Of a stretch of DNA of 64,000 nucleotides, positions 8,754-17,460 are shown in pieces. This DNA is from Vibrio sp. RE88. Its GTDB lineage: Bacteria > Pseudomonadota > Gammaproteobacteria > Enterobacterales > Vibrionaceae. The notes beneath the pieces are model-generated. The model searched no databases and was not told the origin of the DNA. It worked only from the letters and a program-made list of their open reading frames with translations. The stretch covers positions 16,627 through 80,626 of the forward strand of contig NZ_VTYQ01000015.1 of assembly GCF_013113835.1 (NCBI RefSeq), in the 5' to 3' direction. The stretch's first letter is position 1; the number at the start of each line of letters is the position of its first letter. Made by a program: the position numbers and the translations under genes.

Positions 8754-8782
8754 AGGCCCGAAGCGGATATAGCTTTGGGCCT
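8754..8782. terminator. Bidirectional intrinsic terminator
   Basis: AGGCCCGAAGC pairs with GCTTTGGGCCT (one G-U) around a 7-nt loop. On the minus strand seven T follow, suiting the rsmF transcript; on the plus strand it closes the CvfB-like gene without a U-tract. Confidence 0.75.
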
Positions 8783-8784
8783 AG

Positions 8785-8792
8785 GGGAAGGG
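8785..8792 (+). other. KOPS octamer pointing toward dif
   Basis: GGGAAGGG matches GGGNAGGG on the plus strand beside the terminator at 8754, 43 kb left of dif. Confidence 0.4.
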
Positions 8793-8909
8793 CTCTTACA
8801 GAGCCTGCGCTAACTGATTGATATTCGATGATTTATCATTAGATAAAGTGTAGTACATCATCACAGTTTCGCTAGGTAACTCTGGTATTTCCTACTAATA
8901 TTTTGCGGT

Positions 8910-10334
8910 TTAGAATAGATTTTTATCTCGTACTAGCTCTCTAGGCAGACCATTCTTCACTCGGTTACCAACCCATTTTCCTAGTCCAATCACATCGTTA
9001 CCAAGTTTAACAATCACTTCACCTTTACCTGATTGGTTCTCTGGTCGAACGTCTCTACCCATAAACCATTCACGGGCATCATCTATAGAAAGTGTGACGC
9101 AGTTCGACTCGTGACCAGTGGCTAACGCTGTCGCGACCTGATGCTGCCATCTGTAGCCTTTTTTATGAGCTTCCGCGATTTTAATCCCCATTCTTGAGAA
9201 GCGAAATTCACCGAGCATAGATTCTAGTGCGTTAGGGAAGAGCCAGACATCATTGTCGCGCATCCAAACTCCTGAATCTTTGGGAAGCTCGATATCTAAA
9301 CTGTCACGCAGCTGTTTACTGATTTCTTGATGAACTTTGTTCGATGCTTTTTCGAATGGGAATTTGCCTAGGCGCTTTTTCACTTGTGGTGCTTCAGTAG
9401 AGCCAAGCTTTTTCATTCTGGCGACAAAGAAACCTTCACAATCATACATTTGAGGGAAAATGTGCAGGAAGCCTTCCTCGGTTAACGCTTTCTCTGATTC
9501 GGGGAAGAGAGAATCCAGAGGCTCAAATTCTACGAGATCGCCAAATTGTTCTTTCAAGTGTAAACAGACTTGTTGGTTTTCTTCGATGCTTAATGTACAC
9601 GTTGAATAAACCATAACACCGCCAGGCTTAAGTGCGTAAAACGCGCTTTCTATTAGATCCTTCTGGGTGTCAGCAATGGATAAAACGGAATCTTTGCTCC
9701 AGTTTTTCATCGCATCTGCGTCTTTACGCACTGTGCCTTCACCTGAGCAAGGAGCATCAATCAAGACAGCGTCAAACTGTTCTGGCAGCCAGCCGCCAAA
9801 GACTCGACCATCGTAATTACTCAGCGCAGCGTTGCGAACACCACAGCGTTCAATATTGGCGTGCAAGACCTTGACTCTGCTCGATGAGAATTCATTCGCG
9901 ACCAGCACACCTAAGTTATCCATTTTCGCCGCAATTTGAGTGGTTTTTGAACCCGGTGCAGCTGCCATGTCGAGCACACTGAGGAAGTCGTCATTCTGAT
10001 CCTGAAACAAGGCAGACACAGGCATCATTGAGCTGGCTTCTTGAATATAGAACAAGCCGGACATGTGTTCTGCTGTGTTGCCTAGTGGGGTTTCTGATTC
10101 GTCGGCATCGATCCAAAACCCTTCTTCACACCATGGTACAGGTGACAGTTGCCAGCCTTTTTCTTGAGCTCGCTGAGTAAACTCTGAGACAGAAATCTTC
10201 AACGTGTTTACGCGAATACTTTTACGGAGCGGACGTTGACACGCGGCGACAAAGTCTTCCATATTGAGGCCGTCAGGAAGAATGGCTTCCATTTCTTTCA
10301 AAAATTCTTCGGGTAAGTAGACGTTCTGATGCAA
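8910..10334 (-). CDS. rsmF: 16S rRNA (cytosine-1407-C5)-methyltransferase RsmF
   Basis: Methylates C1407 of 16S rRNA using S-adenosylmethionine. The 474-residue protein shows the NOP2/Sun arrangement: N-terminal ferredoxin-like part (RPLRKSIRVNTLKIS), SAM-binding motif I DMAAAPGSKTTQ at 122-133, motif IV DAPCSGEG at 193-200 with Cys196 for product release, and motif VI YSTCTLS at 243-249 with catalytic Cys246. The C-terminal 170 residues form the RsmF-specific PUA-like extension ending VKNGLPRELVRDKNLF. Length matches E. coli RsmF (YebU). It follows letA-letB on the same strand exactly as yebS-yebT-yebU in E. coli, 92 bp after letB with a terminator between, so it may have its own promoter. 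Confidence 0.95.
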   Translation of the reverse strand: MHQNVYLPEEFLKEMEAILPDGLNMEDFVAACQRPLRKSIRVNTLKISVSEFTQRAQEKGWQLSPVPWCEEGFWIDADESETPLGNTAEHMSGLFYIQEASSMMPVSALFQDQNDDFLSVLDMAAAPGSKTTQIAAKMDNLGVLVANEFSSSRVKVLHANIERCGVRNAALSNYDGRVFGGWLPEQFDAVLIDAPCSGEGTVRKDADAMKNWSKDSVLSIADTQKDLIESAFYALKPGGVMVYSTCTLSIEENQQVCLHLKEQFGDLVEFEPLDSLFPESEKALTEEGFLHIFPQMYDCEGFFVARMKKLGSTEAPQVKKRLGKFPFEKASNKVHQEISKQLRDSLDIELPKDSGVWMRDNDVWLFPNALESMLGEFRFSRMGIKIAEAHKKGYRWQHQVATALATGHESNCVTLSIDDAREWFMGRDVRPENQSGKGEVIVKLGNDVIGLGKWVGNRVKNGLPRELVRDKNLF

Positions 10335-10385
10335 AGTTCTATCTCAGTTTTTACAGGGGCCGGAATTATAGCGGATTGAAAAACA

Positions 10386-10409
10386 AAACGCAGCGAAATC
10401 GCTGCGTTT
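10386..10409 (-). terminator. Intrinsic terminator after letB
   Basis: AAACGCAGCGA pairs with TCGCTGCGTTT around a two- to four-base loop; the minus-strand tail reads TGTTTTTC. It lies 17 bp downstream of the letB stop and upstream of rsmF. Confidence 0.75.
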
Positions 10410-10425
10410 GAAAGCCTAATGTTAT

Positions 10426-13059
10426 TTATGGTTTCGGAATAGCGGTGCGCCATGTCTTCCAACTCTCCTCTGGCGTTGGATAGAGGAAGAAAGACTGACC
10501 AGGCTGGGCTATAGGTTGAAGCTGACTGTTCTCAGGAGTTGAAAAGGTGATTCCGCCTCTCACAATACTGTCTATGGTTCCTGCTTTGATGTTGGCGCCA
10601 CCCAAACCGATGGAAACATCGACACCTGAAGTGTTCCAGAAAATGCTATTTTGTCTTACAAGATAAGCGTATCTAGGTTGGATAGAGATGGTCGAGACAA
10701 CGCGATCAGCAAACTCTCCGAGTTCCACATTAGTCACTTTACCCACTTCAATTTCTCTATAGAGTATAGGTGTGCCTTTAGCGACTGAGCCACGAGACTC
10801 GCTTTGTAGGGTGAAGGATACCCCCTGATTATCTCTCTCTTCTTTATTAAGATGGAAAGCATGCTGAGCTTTACCTTCCCCAGGGACTACGTTAATAGTT
10901 TGAGTGAGAAGGTTCTGAAGATTCTTCACGCCATTCAAGCCAATAGTCGCTTGAGCAACCCAGAAGTAGCTACCTTCGGTCGCCAGCTTGTCTGCATACT
11001 CAGGCAGCACTCGCAGTTTAATTTCAACACGCTCACGCTTAAAATCAGGTATGACAAGCGTGACTTCACCTACTTTTACGCCATTGTATTTAACCGCTGT
11101 TCCTTTGGTAATATTGTTCTCACCCTCAGCATTGAGCGTAATGACATGGCCAAACTTTCGTGCAGTTTTGAAATCTTGATAGAGTAGCCACTTGTCATTT
11201 TGCTTGTTTTCGACGCCAGGCAAAGAATCGAAAGCAATACCACCTTGAATGAGTGATTTCAAAGGCGCAGCCTTAACACTGATACCAGCTAGGCTCGCAT
11301 CCACTTCAACGCCGGAACGATTCCAAAAGACAGTTTGATCAGTAACAAGGTGCTTGTATTGATTTTCAATACTCGCGGTAATGATCACGCCACCATCAAC
11401 AAGGTGGAAATCGGAAATGCTACCCACTTGCAGGTTACGATAAAGTAGCGGGCCGCCTTTGCTGATAGGGGGGAGCTCGTTAGCAAACAGTGTAATACTT
11501 TCTGAGCCAGACATATTATATTTCGCCAATTCTGCTAGAGACTTACTCGGGTACAGTGTGTATTGCTCTCTAGGATTGTCAGAACCCTCGCTAACAAAGC
11601 TGATTGAACCTGTTAGAAGCTGCTGTGCGGGCGGAACATTGATGTTCAGACCGGATTCGGTCAGCTCAGCGGTAGCGCTACCTGTGACGAAGAATCGGTT
11701 CTGTGATTTAATCAACTCGGCGTAGGTCTTATCCACCAGAACGTCCAAGTTTACCTTCTCACCTTTGAGCGATACTTTCGTTACTTCACCGACGGTGATG
11801 CCTCGATAGAGGACGTTAGCTCCAGCTCCAAGTCCGAAAGAATTGTCAGCAACCAGAGTTAGGGCCACAGATTTAGCTTGTTGTTTATTAAACTGTTCTT
11901 TGCGAATAGCGGAGAAATAGCGAGAGCGATCGCCTTTTCCTGGAACCAGAGTAAGGAAATTACCTTTTACCAAGTTTGTTAGATTTTCTACGCCAGAAAG
12001 AGAAACTTTCGCTTCTTCGAGGATAAAGTTACTTCCGCTCGTCAGCATGTCTGAGAAAGCTGGCTGAATGGCGGCAGAGGCGACAATCTCTTTTCGCCCA
12101 TTGCTGAGCTGTAAATCAGTGATCTGACCGATTTCGATTCCTCGATACATGATAGGGGCGCCAGTCGGGCTGATTTGATTGTCGTCTGGCAGGGTGATTT
12201 TAATTGGTATACCACGACCCGCAGTTTTTAGATCGGGATAGAGTTTAAAGCGAGTATTATCGGCAACGGGTTCACCGCCGTCTGGCGAGTCAACGGCAAT
12301 AGAGCCCCCAATCAGGGCACTTAAACTCTCTAATCTGACATCAACCCCTTCAAAGCCAATATTGGCGCCGATACCGCTGACATTCCAGAATCGACTTTCG
12401 TCGGTAATGACCTTTCGATATTCATCGTGAATTGAGGCCTGAATGAGGACATTTTTACCTTGGCCGTCAAGTTGATAGCTATAGACTTCACCAATTGGAA
12501 TTTTACGATAGACTATTTGTGAGCCAACAGAAATACCACCGAGATCTTCCGCTCGTAGGGTGATGTTTAGCCCCTCATTCGCAAGAATATCTGAAGGAGC
12601 TCGTTCAAGCGCAGTAAACTTTGTTTCGGGTTCCGCTGGGTTATCACTGGGCTGTATTGCAATGTAGTTACCGGAAACCAGTGCGTCTAAGCCTGAAATC
12701 CCTGAAAGGCTAGCGGTCGGTTTTACCATCCAGAAGCGAGTTTCTTTTGAAAGCAATTTGGCGGCTTCTGGGTAGATATCTGCTTCGACATAAATACTCT
12801 CAAGATCTTCAGCCAAGTTAATATCACGTACCATGCCGACTTCGAGACCCTGATAGCGAATGGTAGTTCGACCTGCAACTAAGCCCTGAGCATCAGAGAA
12901 GTAGATCTGAATTCGCTGACCGGCGTCGTTAATCGCCTTAATAACTAACCAACCTGCGAGCACCATGGTCAACACAGGTAATAACCACAGCGGTGACACA
13001 CCTTTATTGCGCTTAACGTCCGGTGAGTATGAAGGCTGATTAGAAGATGAATTAGTCAT
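10426..13059 (-). CDS. letB: Intermembrane lipid-transport protein LetB (seven MCE domains)
   Basis: An 877-residue periplasm-spanning protein that in E. coli (YebT/LetB) forms a hexameric tube of stacked MCE rings moving lipids between inner and outer membranes. One N-terminal helix (LWLLPVLTMVLAGWLVIKAI, about 24-43) anchors it. Seven MCE units can be counted from their beta-hairpin signature: YQGLEVGMV, YRKIPIGEV, YRGIEIGQI, YRGITVGEV, YRNLQVGSI, YNGVKVGEV and YREIEVGKV, each about 115-120 residues apart and each followed by FW- or FF-containing strands and a G-G-I/N-L closing motif. Length equals the E. coli protein. The start overlaps the last eight bases of letA, implying translational coupling with its membrane partner. 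Confidence 0.93.
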   Translation of the reverse strand: MTNSSSNQPSYSPDVKRNKGVSPLWLLPVLTMVLAGWLVIKAINDAGQRIQIYFSDAQGLVAGRTTIRYQGLEVGMVRDINLAEDLESIYVEADIYPEAAKLLSKETRFWMVKPTASLSGISGLDALVSGNYIAIQPSDNPAEPETKFTALERAPSDILANEGLNITLRAEDLGGISVGSQIVYRKIPIGEVYSYQLDGQGKNVLIQASIHDEYRKVITDESRFWNVSGIGANIGFEGVDVRLESLSALIGGSIAVDSPDGGEPVADNTRFKLYPDLKTAGRGIPIKITLPDDNQISPTGAPIMYRGIEIGQITDLQLSNGRKEIVASAAIQPAFSDMLTSGSNFILEEAKVSLSGVENLTNLVKGNFLTLVPGKGDRSRYFSAIRKEQFNKQQAKSVALTLVADNSFGLGAGANVLYRGITVGEVTKVSLKGEKVNLDVLVDKTYAELIKSQNRFFVTGSATAELTESGLNINVPPAQQLLTGSISFVSEGSDNPREQYTLYPSKSLAELAKYNMSGSESITLFANELPPISKGGPLLYRNLQVGSISDFHLVDGGVIITASIENQYKHLVTDQTVFWNRSGVEVDASLAGISVKAAPLKSLIQGGIAFDSLPGVENKQNDKWLLYQDFKTARKFGHVITLNAEGENNITKGTAVKYNGVKVGEVTLVIPDFKRERVEIKLRVLPEYADKLATEGSYFWVAQATIGLNGVKNLQNLLTQTINVVPGEGKAQHAFHLNKEERDNQGVSFTLQSESRGSVAKGTPILYREIEVGKVTNVELGEFADRVVSTISIQPRYAYLVRQNSIFWNTSGVDVSIGLGGANIKAGTIDSIVRGGITFSTPENSQLQPIAQPGQSFFLYPTPEESWKTWRTAIPKP

Positions 13060-14323
13060 TTAAAGGTTCTTCTCTTTTCTCTGATTTGCTCTTAGCTGAA
13101 TCTGGGTAATTGTCCCACAACAGTCTTGGGTCAATACTTTCTGCCGCTAGCATAGTCAATACAACAACGATTCCAAACGCAACCGCCCCATACCCTGGAG
13201 TAAAGTCGAGTATCTGGCCGCGATCGACTAAGGTCATCATGATAGAAATAACAAACAAATCCATCATGGACCAACGTCCTATCCATTTAATAACAAAATA
13301 GATGATCATTCTCTGACGATGAAATACTTTGCGCTTGAATTGGATCGCGAGCAATAAGTACGCCAAACCGATGATTTTGGCGACGGGAACGACAATACTC
13401 GCTACGAATATAATGACCGCAATGCCTGGCATACCATTCTTTACCAGTGAAGCAACGCCGGAAAAAATGGTGTCTTCAAGCCTTTGTCCATTGGTAATTA
13501 GAATCGATATTGGGATGAGGTTTGCCGGAAAAATGGCAATTGTAGCGGCAACAAGATAAGCCCAAGTCACTTGTATGGAACGAGGCTTACGGTGATAAAT
13601 GGGTTTATGGCACCGAACACACTCTGTTCCTTCCGGCTGAGAAAGATGACAATGGTGGCAGTGGAGCTGTTTTTCTTTGAAATGATAAGAACGTTCAGAC
13701 TCGTACGCTTCCCAATAGCGACGCACACTCACTCGTGTGACAAGCATGACTGTCGCGATCTGCAACAGAACCAAACCATATAAACCGACGCCCACGTATA
13801 TGTCGGAATAGTCCTGCAATTTAAAGCAGGAGATAGCAACACTGACGAGAAATACATCGATCATCACCCAGTTTTTGAGGTGTTGAATCGTATAAAGCGA
13901 ATATTTGAGTAACGGAAAGTTACGTTGCTTTAGCGCAGCGTGAGCAGTTAGGACCGAACCGCTGACTAGTAAGGGTGCGATAGAGCTGCAAAAAATGATC
14001 AATATAGATAAGAAGACAAAACCTTCATCAAATAGCGTGAAAACGCCAGAAGGTAAGGTCGCTGGAATCATGACGCCAAATAGGCGAATACTAATAAAGT
14101 CAAAGAAATGAGAAGGTATGAAGAGTAAGAGACAAGTAATGGCAATGGCGAGGTTGCCGGACAATGAAGGCGTACCTCCACGATATAACTTGCTTCCACA
14201 ACGAGGACAATAAGCGCTTTTGCCCCGTTCGACGCTGACAGTATCTATTGGGAGTTCACACCCATGGCATAGCCTGACATGGGACGGTTCAGAAAGGTGG
14301 GATGTTAATTTTGGAGGGCTCAT
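13052..14323 (-). CDS. letA: Inner-membrane lipid-transport partner LetA (PqiA family)
   Basis: A 423-residue inner-membrane protein of the PqiA/YebS family that partners LetB in lipid trafficking. Two rubredoxin-like zinc ribbons are visible: CHGC with CPRC near residues 19-41, and CHHC with CVRC near 215-235. Each precedes a block of four membrane helices (for example LAIAITCLLLFIPSHFF and VTWAYLVAATIAIFPANLIPISI), the duplicated half structure of the family. GGAGG six bases before the ATG fixes the start. It overlaps letB by eight bases and starts 33 bp after the ABC exporter gene, so all three may be one transcript. Assignment as LetA rather than PqiA rests on the adjacent 7-MCE letB and rsmF. 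Confidence 0.92.
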   Translation of the reverse strand: MSPPKLTSHLSEPSHVRLCHGCELPIDTVSVERGKSAYCPRCGSKLYRGGTPSLSGNLAIAITCLLLFIPSHFFDFISIRLFGVMIPATLPSGVFTLFDEGFVFLSILIIFCSSIAPLLVSGSVLTAHAALKQRNFPLLKYSLYTIQHLKNWVMIDVFLVSVAISCFKLQDYSDIYVGVGLYGLVLLQIATVMLVTRVSVRRYWEAYESERSYHFKEKQLHCHHCHLSQPEGTECVRCHKPIYHRKPRSIQVTWAYLVAATIAIFPANLIPISILITNGQRLEDTIFSGVASLVKNGMPGIAVIIFVASIVVPVAKIIGLAYLLLAIQFKRKVFHRQRMIIYFVIKWIGRWSMMDLFVISIMMTLVDRGQILDFTPGYGAVAFGIVVVLTMLAAESIDPRLLWDNYPDSAKSKSEKREEPLND

Positions 14324-14356
14324 ATCACCCTCCGAACTTCATGCAATAACGGGATC

Positions 14357-16153
14357 TCAGGCGTGCGATTGAACGCTTCCATAAAGCGTTTGGTATAAAC
14401 CTTCTTGTTTAACCAACTCAACATGAGTGCCTGCCTGTGTTACTTGTCCATCTTCTAAAACGTAGATCAAATCAGCCTGTTTAACGGCAGACAGTCGATG
14501 AGCAACGATTAAGGTTGTACGCCCATTCAAAAACTCTGTCAGCGCTTTATGCAGTGCTGCTTCGGTCGCCGTATCTAACGCAGACGTTGCTTCATCGAGA
14601 ATGACAAACTTAGGATCGCTAAGAACCATTCTTGCAATAGCAAGTCGCTGCCTTTGACCGCCGGACAATCGAATGCCGTTTCGGCCAATTTGTGTATCTA
14701 AACCGTCACTTAACTGACTAATGACATCCTGCATTTGAGCAATTTCAAGTGCTCGCCACAATTGTAAATCGTCATAGTCAGAGCCGAGCGTCAGATTATG
14801 CCTTAAACTGTCATTGAATAGTATAGGTTGTTGTAATACAACGGCAATTTGATCACGTATTACGTCATAACTGATATCATCTGTTGTCTCACCATTGAAA
14901 CGAATGATACCTGAATCCTGTCGATATACACCAATGAGCAACTGGATGAGCGTCGATTTTCCGCCACCACTTGCTCCAACCAATGCAACTTTCTTTCCAG
15001 CTGGAATATTCAAGTTTAGATTATTGAGTACTTTGCTTTCTTCATTATAAGAAAAATCAATGTTTTCAATCTTGACGTCGACTTCTCTATCCATTGTAAA
15101 CGGGTTGATTTTACTCACTGGGCGGTGCTCTTCTTCCAAGTCGAGTAGGGCGTTGATACGTCCCATTGCCGCTTTTGCGCTGTACCAAGAAAACTGAATA
15201 CCAAGTAACTCTTGCACTGGGCCCAACATAAACCATAGGTAGCCAAAAACAGCAAATATTTGACCGATGGTTAAGTCACTGAACAAGACCATTAACATGG
15301 CAACAGCACGGAACAATTCAAAACCAAGCAGGAATAGAAGAAAAGAGACTCGTCCAGCAGCTTCGGATTGCCACGCGTATTTATCAGCGTCTACACGAAC
15401 CTGATTGGCCTGTTGCTTTAATTCGCTAAGAAATTCCCGCTCACGATTGGCTGCGCGTAGTTGGTAGATGCCGTCTAAGGTTTCAACAAGACGATTTTGG
15501 AAACGTTCAAAAGATTGGTTCTCGCGTTTTTTAAGATGTTTTACTTTACTGCCCAGCTTTCGAGAGAAGTAAATAACAATGGGATTGACCAAAAGGATGA
15601 ACAAGCCGAGACGCCACTCCAGCCAAAGCAGAACACCAGCTGTACCGATGACCGTTAGCAAACTAATGAGGAATTTACTTAGAGTGGTACCAATAAACTG
15701 GTCAATGGTTTCTACATCGGTAATCAAGTGAGCATTGATACCGCCGCTTCCACGCGTTTCGTATTGTCTGATACTGATGCGACCTAATTTGTCGATCATC
15801 TTGCTGCGCATCTGATACGTAATCGTTTTGGATACGAGAGTAAACTGACGTCCCTGCAGGATATTTAAACCTTGGCTCACGGTTCGCATCAGAATAACGA
15901 GAAGCAGGGTAAGGAATATATAACCGGTTGGTGTCTGCATTGAAACAGGCAACACTTTATCCATTAACTCAAGGCCCGTTGCAGGCTTGTCAAGTAGGAC
16001 TTCATCGACCATTAAAGGCATTAAAAGAGGGATGGGTACACTGACGAGCGTTGCGAAAAGCGCGATGATGTTGGCGAGAACAAGTTTCGACTTGTGCTTT
16101 TTTACTTGAGTTATCAGCCAAGAACGGCTAATAGTGTTGGGGTTATCAGACAT
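14357..16153 (-). CDS. ABC exporter, fused permease and ATPase (type I, half-size)
   Basis: A 598-residue half transporter that should work as a homodimer in the inner membrane. The N-terminal half carries six membrane helices typical of ABC type-1 exporters (ALFATLVSVPIPLLMPLMVDE; TGYIFLTLLLVILMRTVSQGLN; SLLTVIGTAGVLLWLEW). The C-terminal ATPase has Walker A GASGGGKSTL near residue 390, Q-loop, signature LSGGQRQRLAIARM near 490, Walker B FVILDEATSALD and switch histidine VAHRLS. The substrate is not evident; relatives are annotated as lipid A/multidrug exporters. Position just upstream of letAB invites a link to envelope lipid traffic, but this is only context. A weak Fur-like sequence overlaps its start region. 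Confidence 0.85.
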   Translation of the reverse strand: MSDNPNTISRSWLITQVKKHKSKLVLANIIALFATLVSVPIPLLMPLMVDEVLLDKPATGLELMDKVLPVSMQTPTGYIFLTLLLVILMRTVSQGLNILQGRQFTLVSKTITYQMRSKMIDKLGRISIRQYETRGSGGINAHLITDVETIDQFIGTTLSKFLISLLTVIGTAGVLLWLEWRLGLFILLVNPIVIYFSRKLGSKVKHLKKRENQSFERFQNRLVETLDGIYQLRAANREREFLSELKQQANQVRVDADKYAWQSEAAGRVSFLLFLLGFELFRAVAMLMVLFSDLTIGQIFAVFGYLWFMLGPVQELLGIQFSWYSAKAAMGRINALLDLEEEHRPVSKINPFTMDREVDVKIENIDFSYNEESKVLNNLNLNIPAGKKVALVGASGGGKSTLIQLLIGVYRQDSGIIRFNGETTDDISYDVIRDQIAVVLQQPILFNDSLRHNLTLGSDYDDLQLWRALEIAQMQDVISQLSDGLDTQIGRNGIRLSGGQRQRLAIARMVLSDPKFVILDEATSALDTATEAALHKALTEFLNGRTTLIVAHRLSAVKQADLIYVLEDGQVTQAGTHVELVKQEGLYQTLYGSVQSHA

Positions 16154-16158
16154 TATAA

Positions 16159-16173
16159 TGAGAATGCTTACTA
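16159..16173. promoter_or_regulatory. Weak Fur-box-like sequence between ABC exporter and msrC
   Basis: TGAGAATGCTTACTA matches the 7-1-7 Fur consensus at roughly ten of fourteen positions and lies just upstream of the ABC exporter start and about 70 bp upstream of msrC. The match is too weak to rely on. Confidence 0.2.
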
Positions 16174-16241
16174 TTTAGAGTTTACGGACGATTGTACGTT
16201 GATTCATGATGGAAGTCTCTAATTTTCAAATGGAAGTCAAT

Positions 16242-16715
16242 ATGAAAATAGAACATTACCACCGCTTAACCAAGCAAGCTGTTGCACTTTTAGAGTCAGA
16301 AAAAGACCTTATCGCCAATTTGTCGAACCTAAGTGCTCTTTTAAATATGGAGCTTGAGGAACTTAATTGGGTGGGTTTCTATCTAATGAAAGAAGGGGAA
16401 CTGGTTCTTGGCCCATTTCAGGGGCAACCTGCGTGCGTGAGAATTCCGGTTGGTCGTGGCGTATGTGGAACGGCCGTGGCAACCAATACGGTGCAACGCA
16501 TTTACGACGTCCATCAGTTTGAAGGACATATCGCATGTGATGCCGCCAGTAATTCCGAGATCGTCATTCCATTTAGCATTAATGGCCAAATTGTTGGTGT
16601 ACTCGATATTGACAGCCCAAAAGTGGGTCGATTTAGTGAAATAGATGAAGAAGGTTTGACGTTTTTGATGAGCGAAGTGGAAAAGCTGTTTAATTCACAC
16701 GCTATCAGTGCATAA
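16242..16715 (+). CDS. msrC: Free methionine-(R)-sulfoxide reductase (GAF domain)
   Basis: Cytosolic enzyme that reduces free L-methionine-(R)-S-oxide. The 157-residue protein is a single GAF domain with the three fRMsr cysteines: Cys65 in GQPACVRIPVG, Cys75 in GRGVCGTAVA and Cys99 in HIACDAASNSEIVIP; their spacings of 10 and 24 equal those of the yeast enzyme. LNWVGFYL and VLDIDSP are further family blocks. The ATG at 16242 was chosen because GGAAG lies five bases upstream and MKIEHYHRLT is the usual start; earlier in-frame ATGs add a non-conserved leader. It is divergent from the ABC exporter gene and followed, after about 100 bp, by proQ. Confidence 0.88.
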   Translation: MKIEHYHRLTKQAVALLESEKDLIANLSNLSALLNMELEELNWVGFYLMKEGELVLGPFQGQPACVRIPVGRGVCGTAVATNTVQRIYDVHQFEGHIACDAASNSEIVIPFSINGQIVGVLDIDSPKVGRFSEIDEEGLTFLMSEVEKLFNSHAISA

Positions 16716-16813
16716 TTTCCATATTGAGTGTGGTTTTTCGCTTGCAGGTCACTATAATACCTGAAATATTTATCTTAATGCTCGCGGACAAGCCGCACTA
16801 ACCAGGACTCCTC

Positions 16814-17443
16814 ATGGAAAACACTGAAAAGTTAAAAAACAGCAAAGAAGTGATTGCATATATTGCTGAATGTTTCCCTAAGTGCTTTACTTTAGAAGGT
16901 GAAGCAAAACCACTTAAAATTGGTATTTTTCAAGATCTTGCGGAACGTCTAAGCGACGATCCAAAAGTGAGTAAAACTCAGCTTCGTGCAGCGTTAAGAC
17001 AATACACTTCTTCATGGCGTTACCTACACGGTGTTAAGCCGGGTGCGACTCGTGTTGACCTAGATGGCAACTCAGCAGGTGATCTGGAAGAAGAGCATGT
17101 TGAACACGCAAAAACAGCGCTAGCTGAAAGCAAGGCTAAAGTGCAAGCTCGTCGTAAAGAGCAAGCTCAAAAAGCTCGTGAAGAAGGTAAAGCGAAAGCT
17201 AAGCCGGCTAACAAAAAGCCACAAAGCCGTCGCCCACAACAAAACAAAGCACAGAAAGCCAGTAAGCCAGTAGAAACGCGCGCTCTGAATGCTGATGAAA
17301 TTACAATCGGTAATCAAGTAAACGTAAATATGGGCAAAGGAAACATGGCTGCGACTATCGTTGAAATCAATAAGGAAGATGTGCGTGTTCAACTGTCTAA
17401 CGGCCTGCAAATGGTTGTGAAAGCGGAGCACCTGCGCGCATAA
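16814..17443 (+). CDS. proQ: RNA chaperone ProQ
   Basis: FinO-domain RNA-binding protein that binds many small RNAs and mRNA 3' ends. The 209-residue protein has the N-terminal FinO domain (residues 8-115: KEVIAYIAECFPKCFTLE, LKIGIFQDLAERL, LRAALRQYTSSWRYLHGVKPGATRVDLDG), a basic linker rich in Lys, Ala and Gln (130-180) and a C-terminal Tudor-like domain (GNQVNVNMGKGNMAATIVEI). This is full length. It sits 17 bp upstream of prc, the E. coli arrangement, so the two are likely cotranscribed. Base composition resembles the neighbours. Given three putative small RNAs later in this window, it is a plausible partner for them. Confidence 0.95.
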   Translation: MENTEKLKNSKEVIAYIAECFPKCFTLEGEAKPLKIGIFQDLAERLSDDPKVSKTQLRAALRQYTSSWRYLHGVKPGATRVDLDGNSAGDLEEEHVEHAKTALAESKAKVQARRKEQAQKAREEGKAKAKPANKKPQSRRPQQNKAQKASKPVETRALNADEITIGNQVNVNMGKGNMAATIVEINKEDVRVQLSNGLQMVVKAEHLRA

Positions 17444-17460
17444 AGGAGATACTCCTACGC

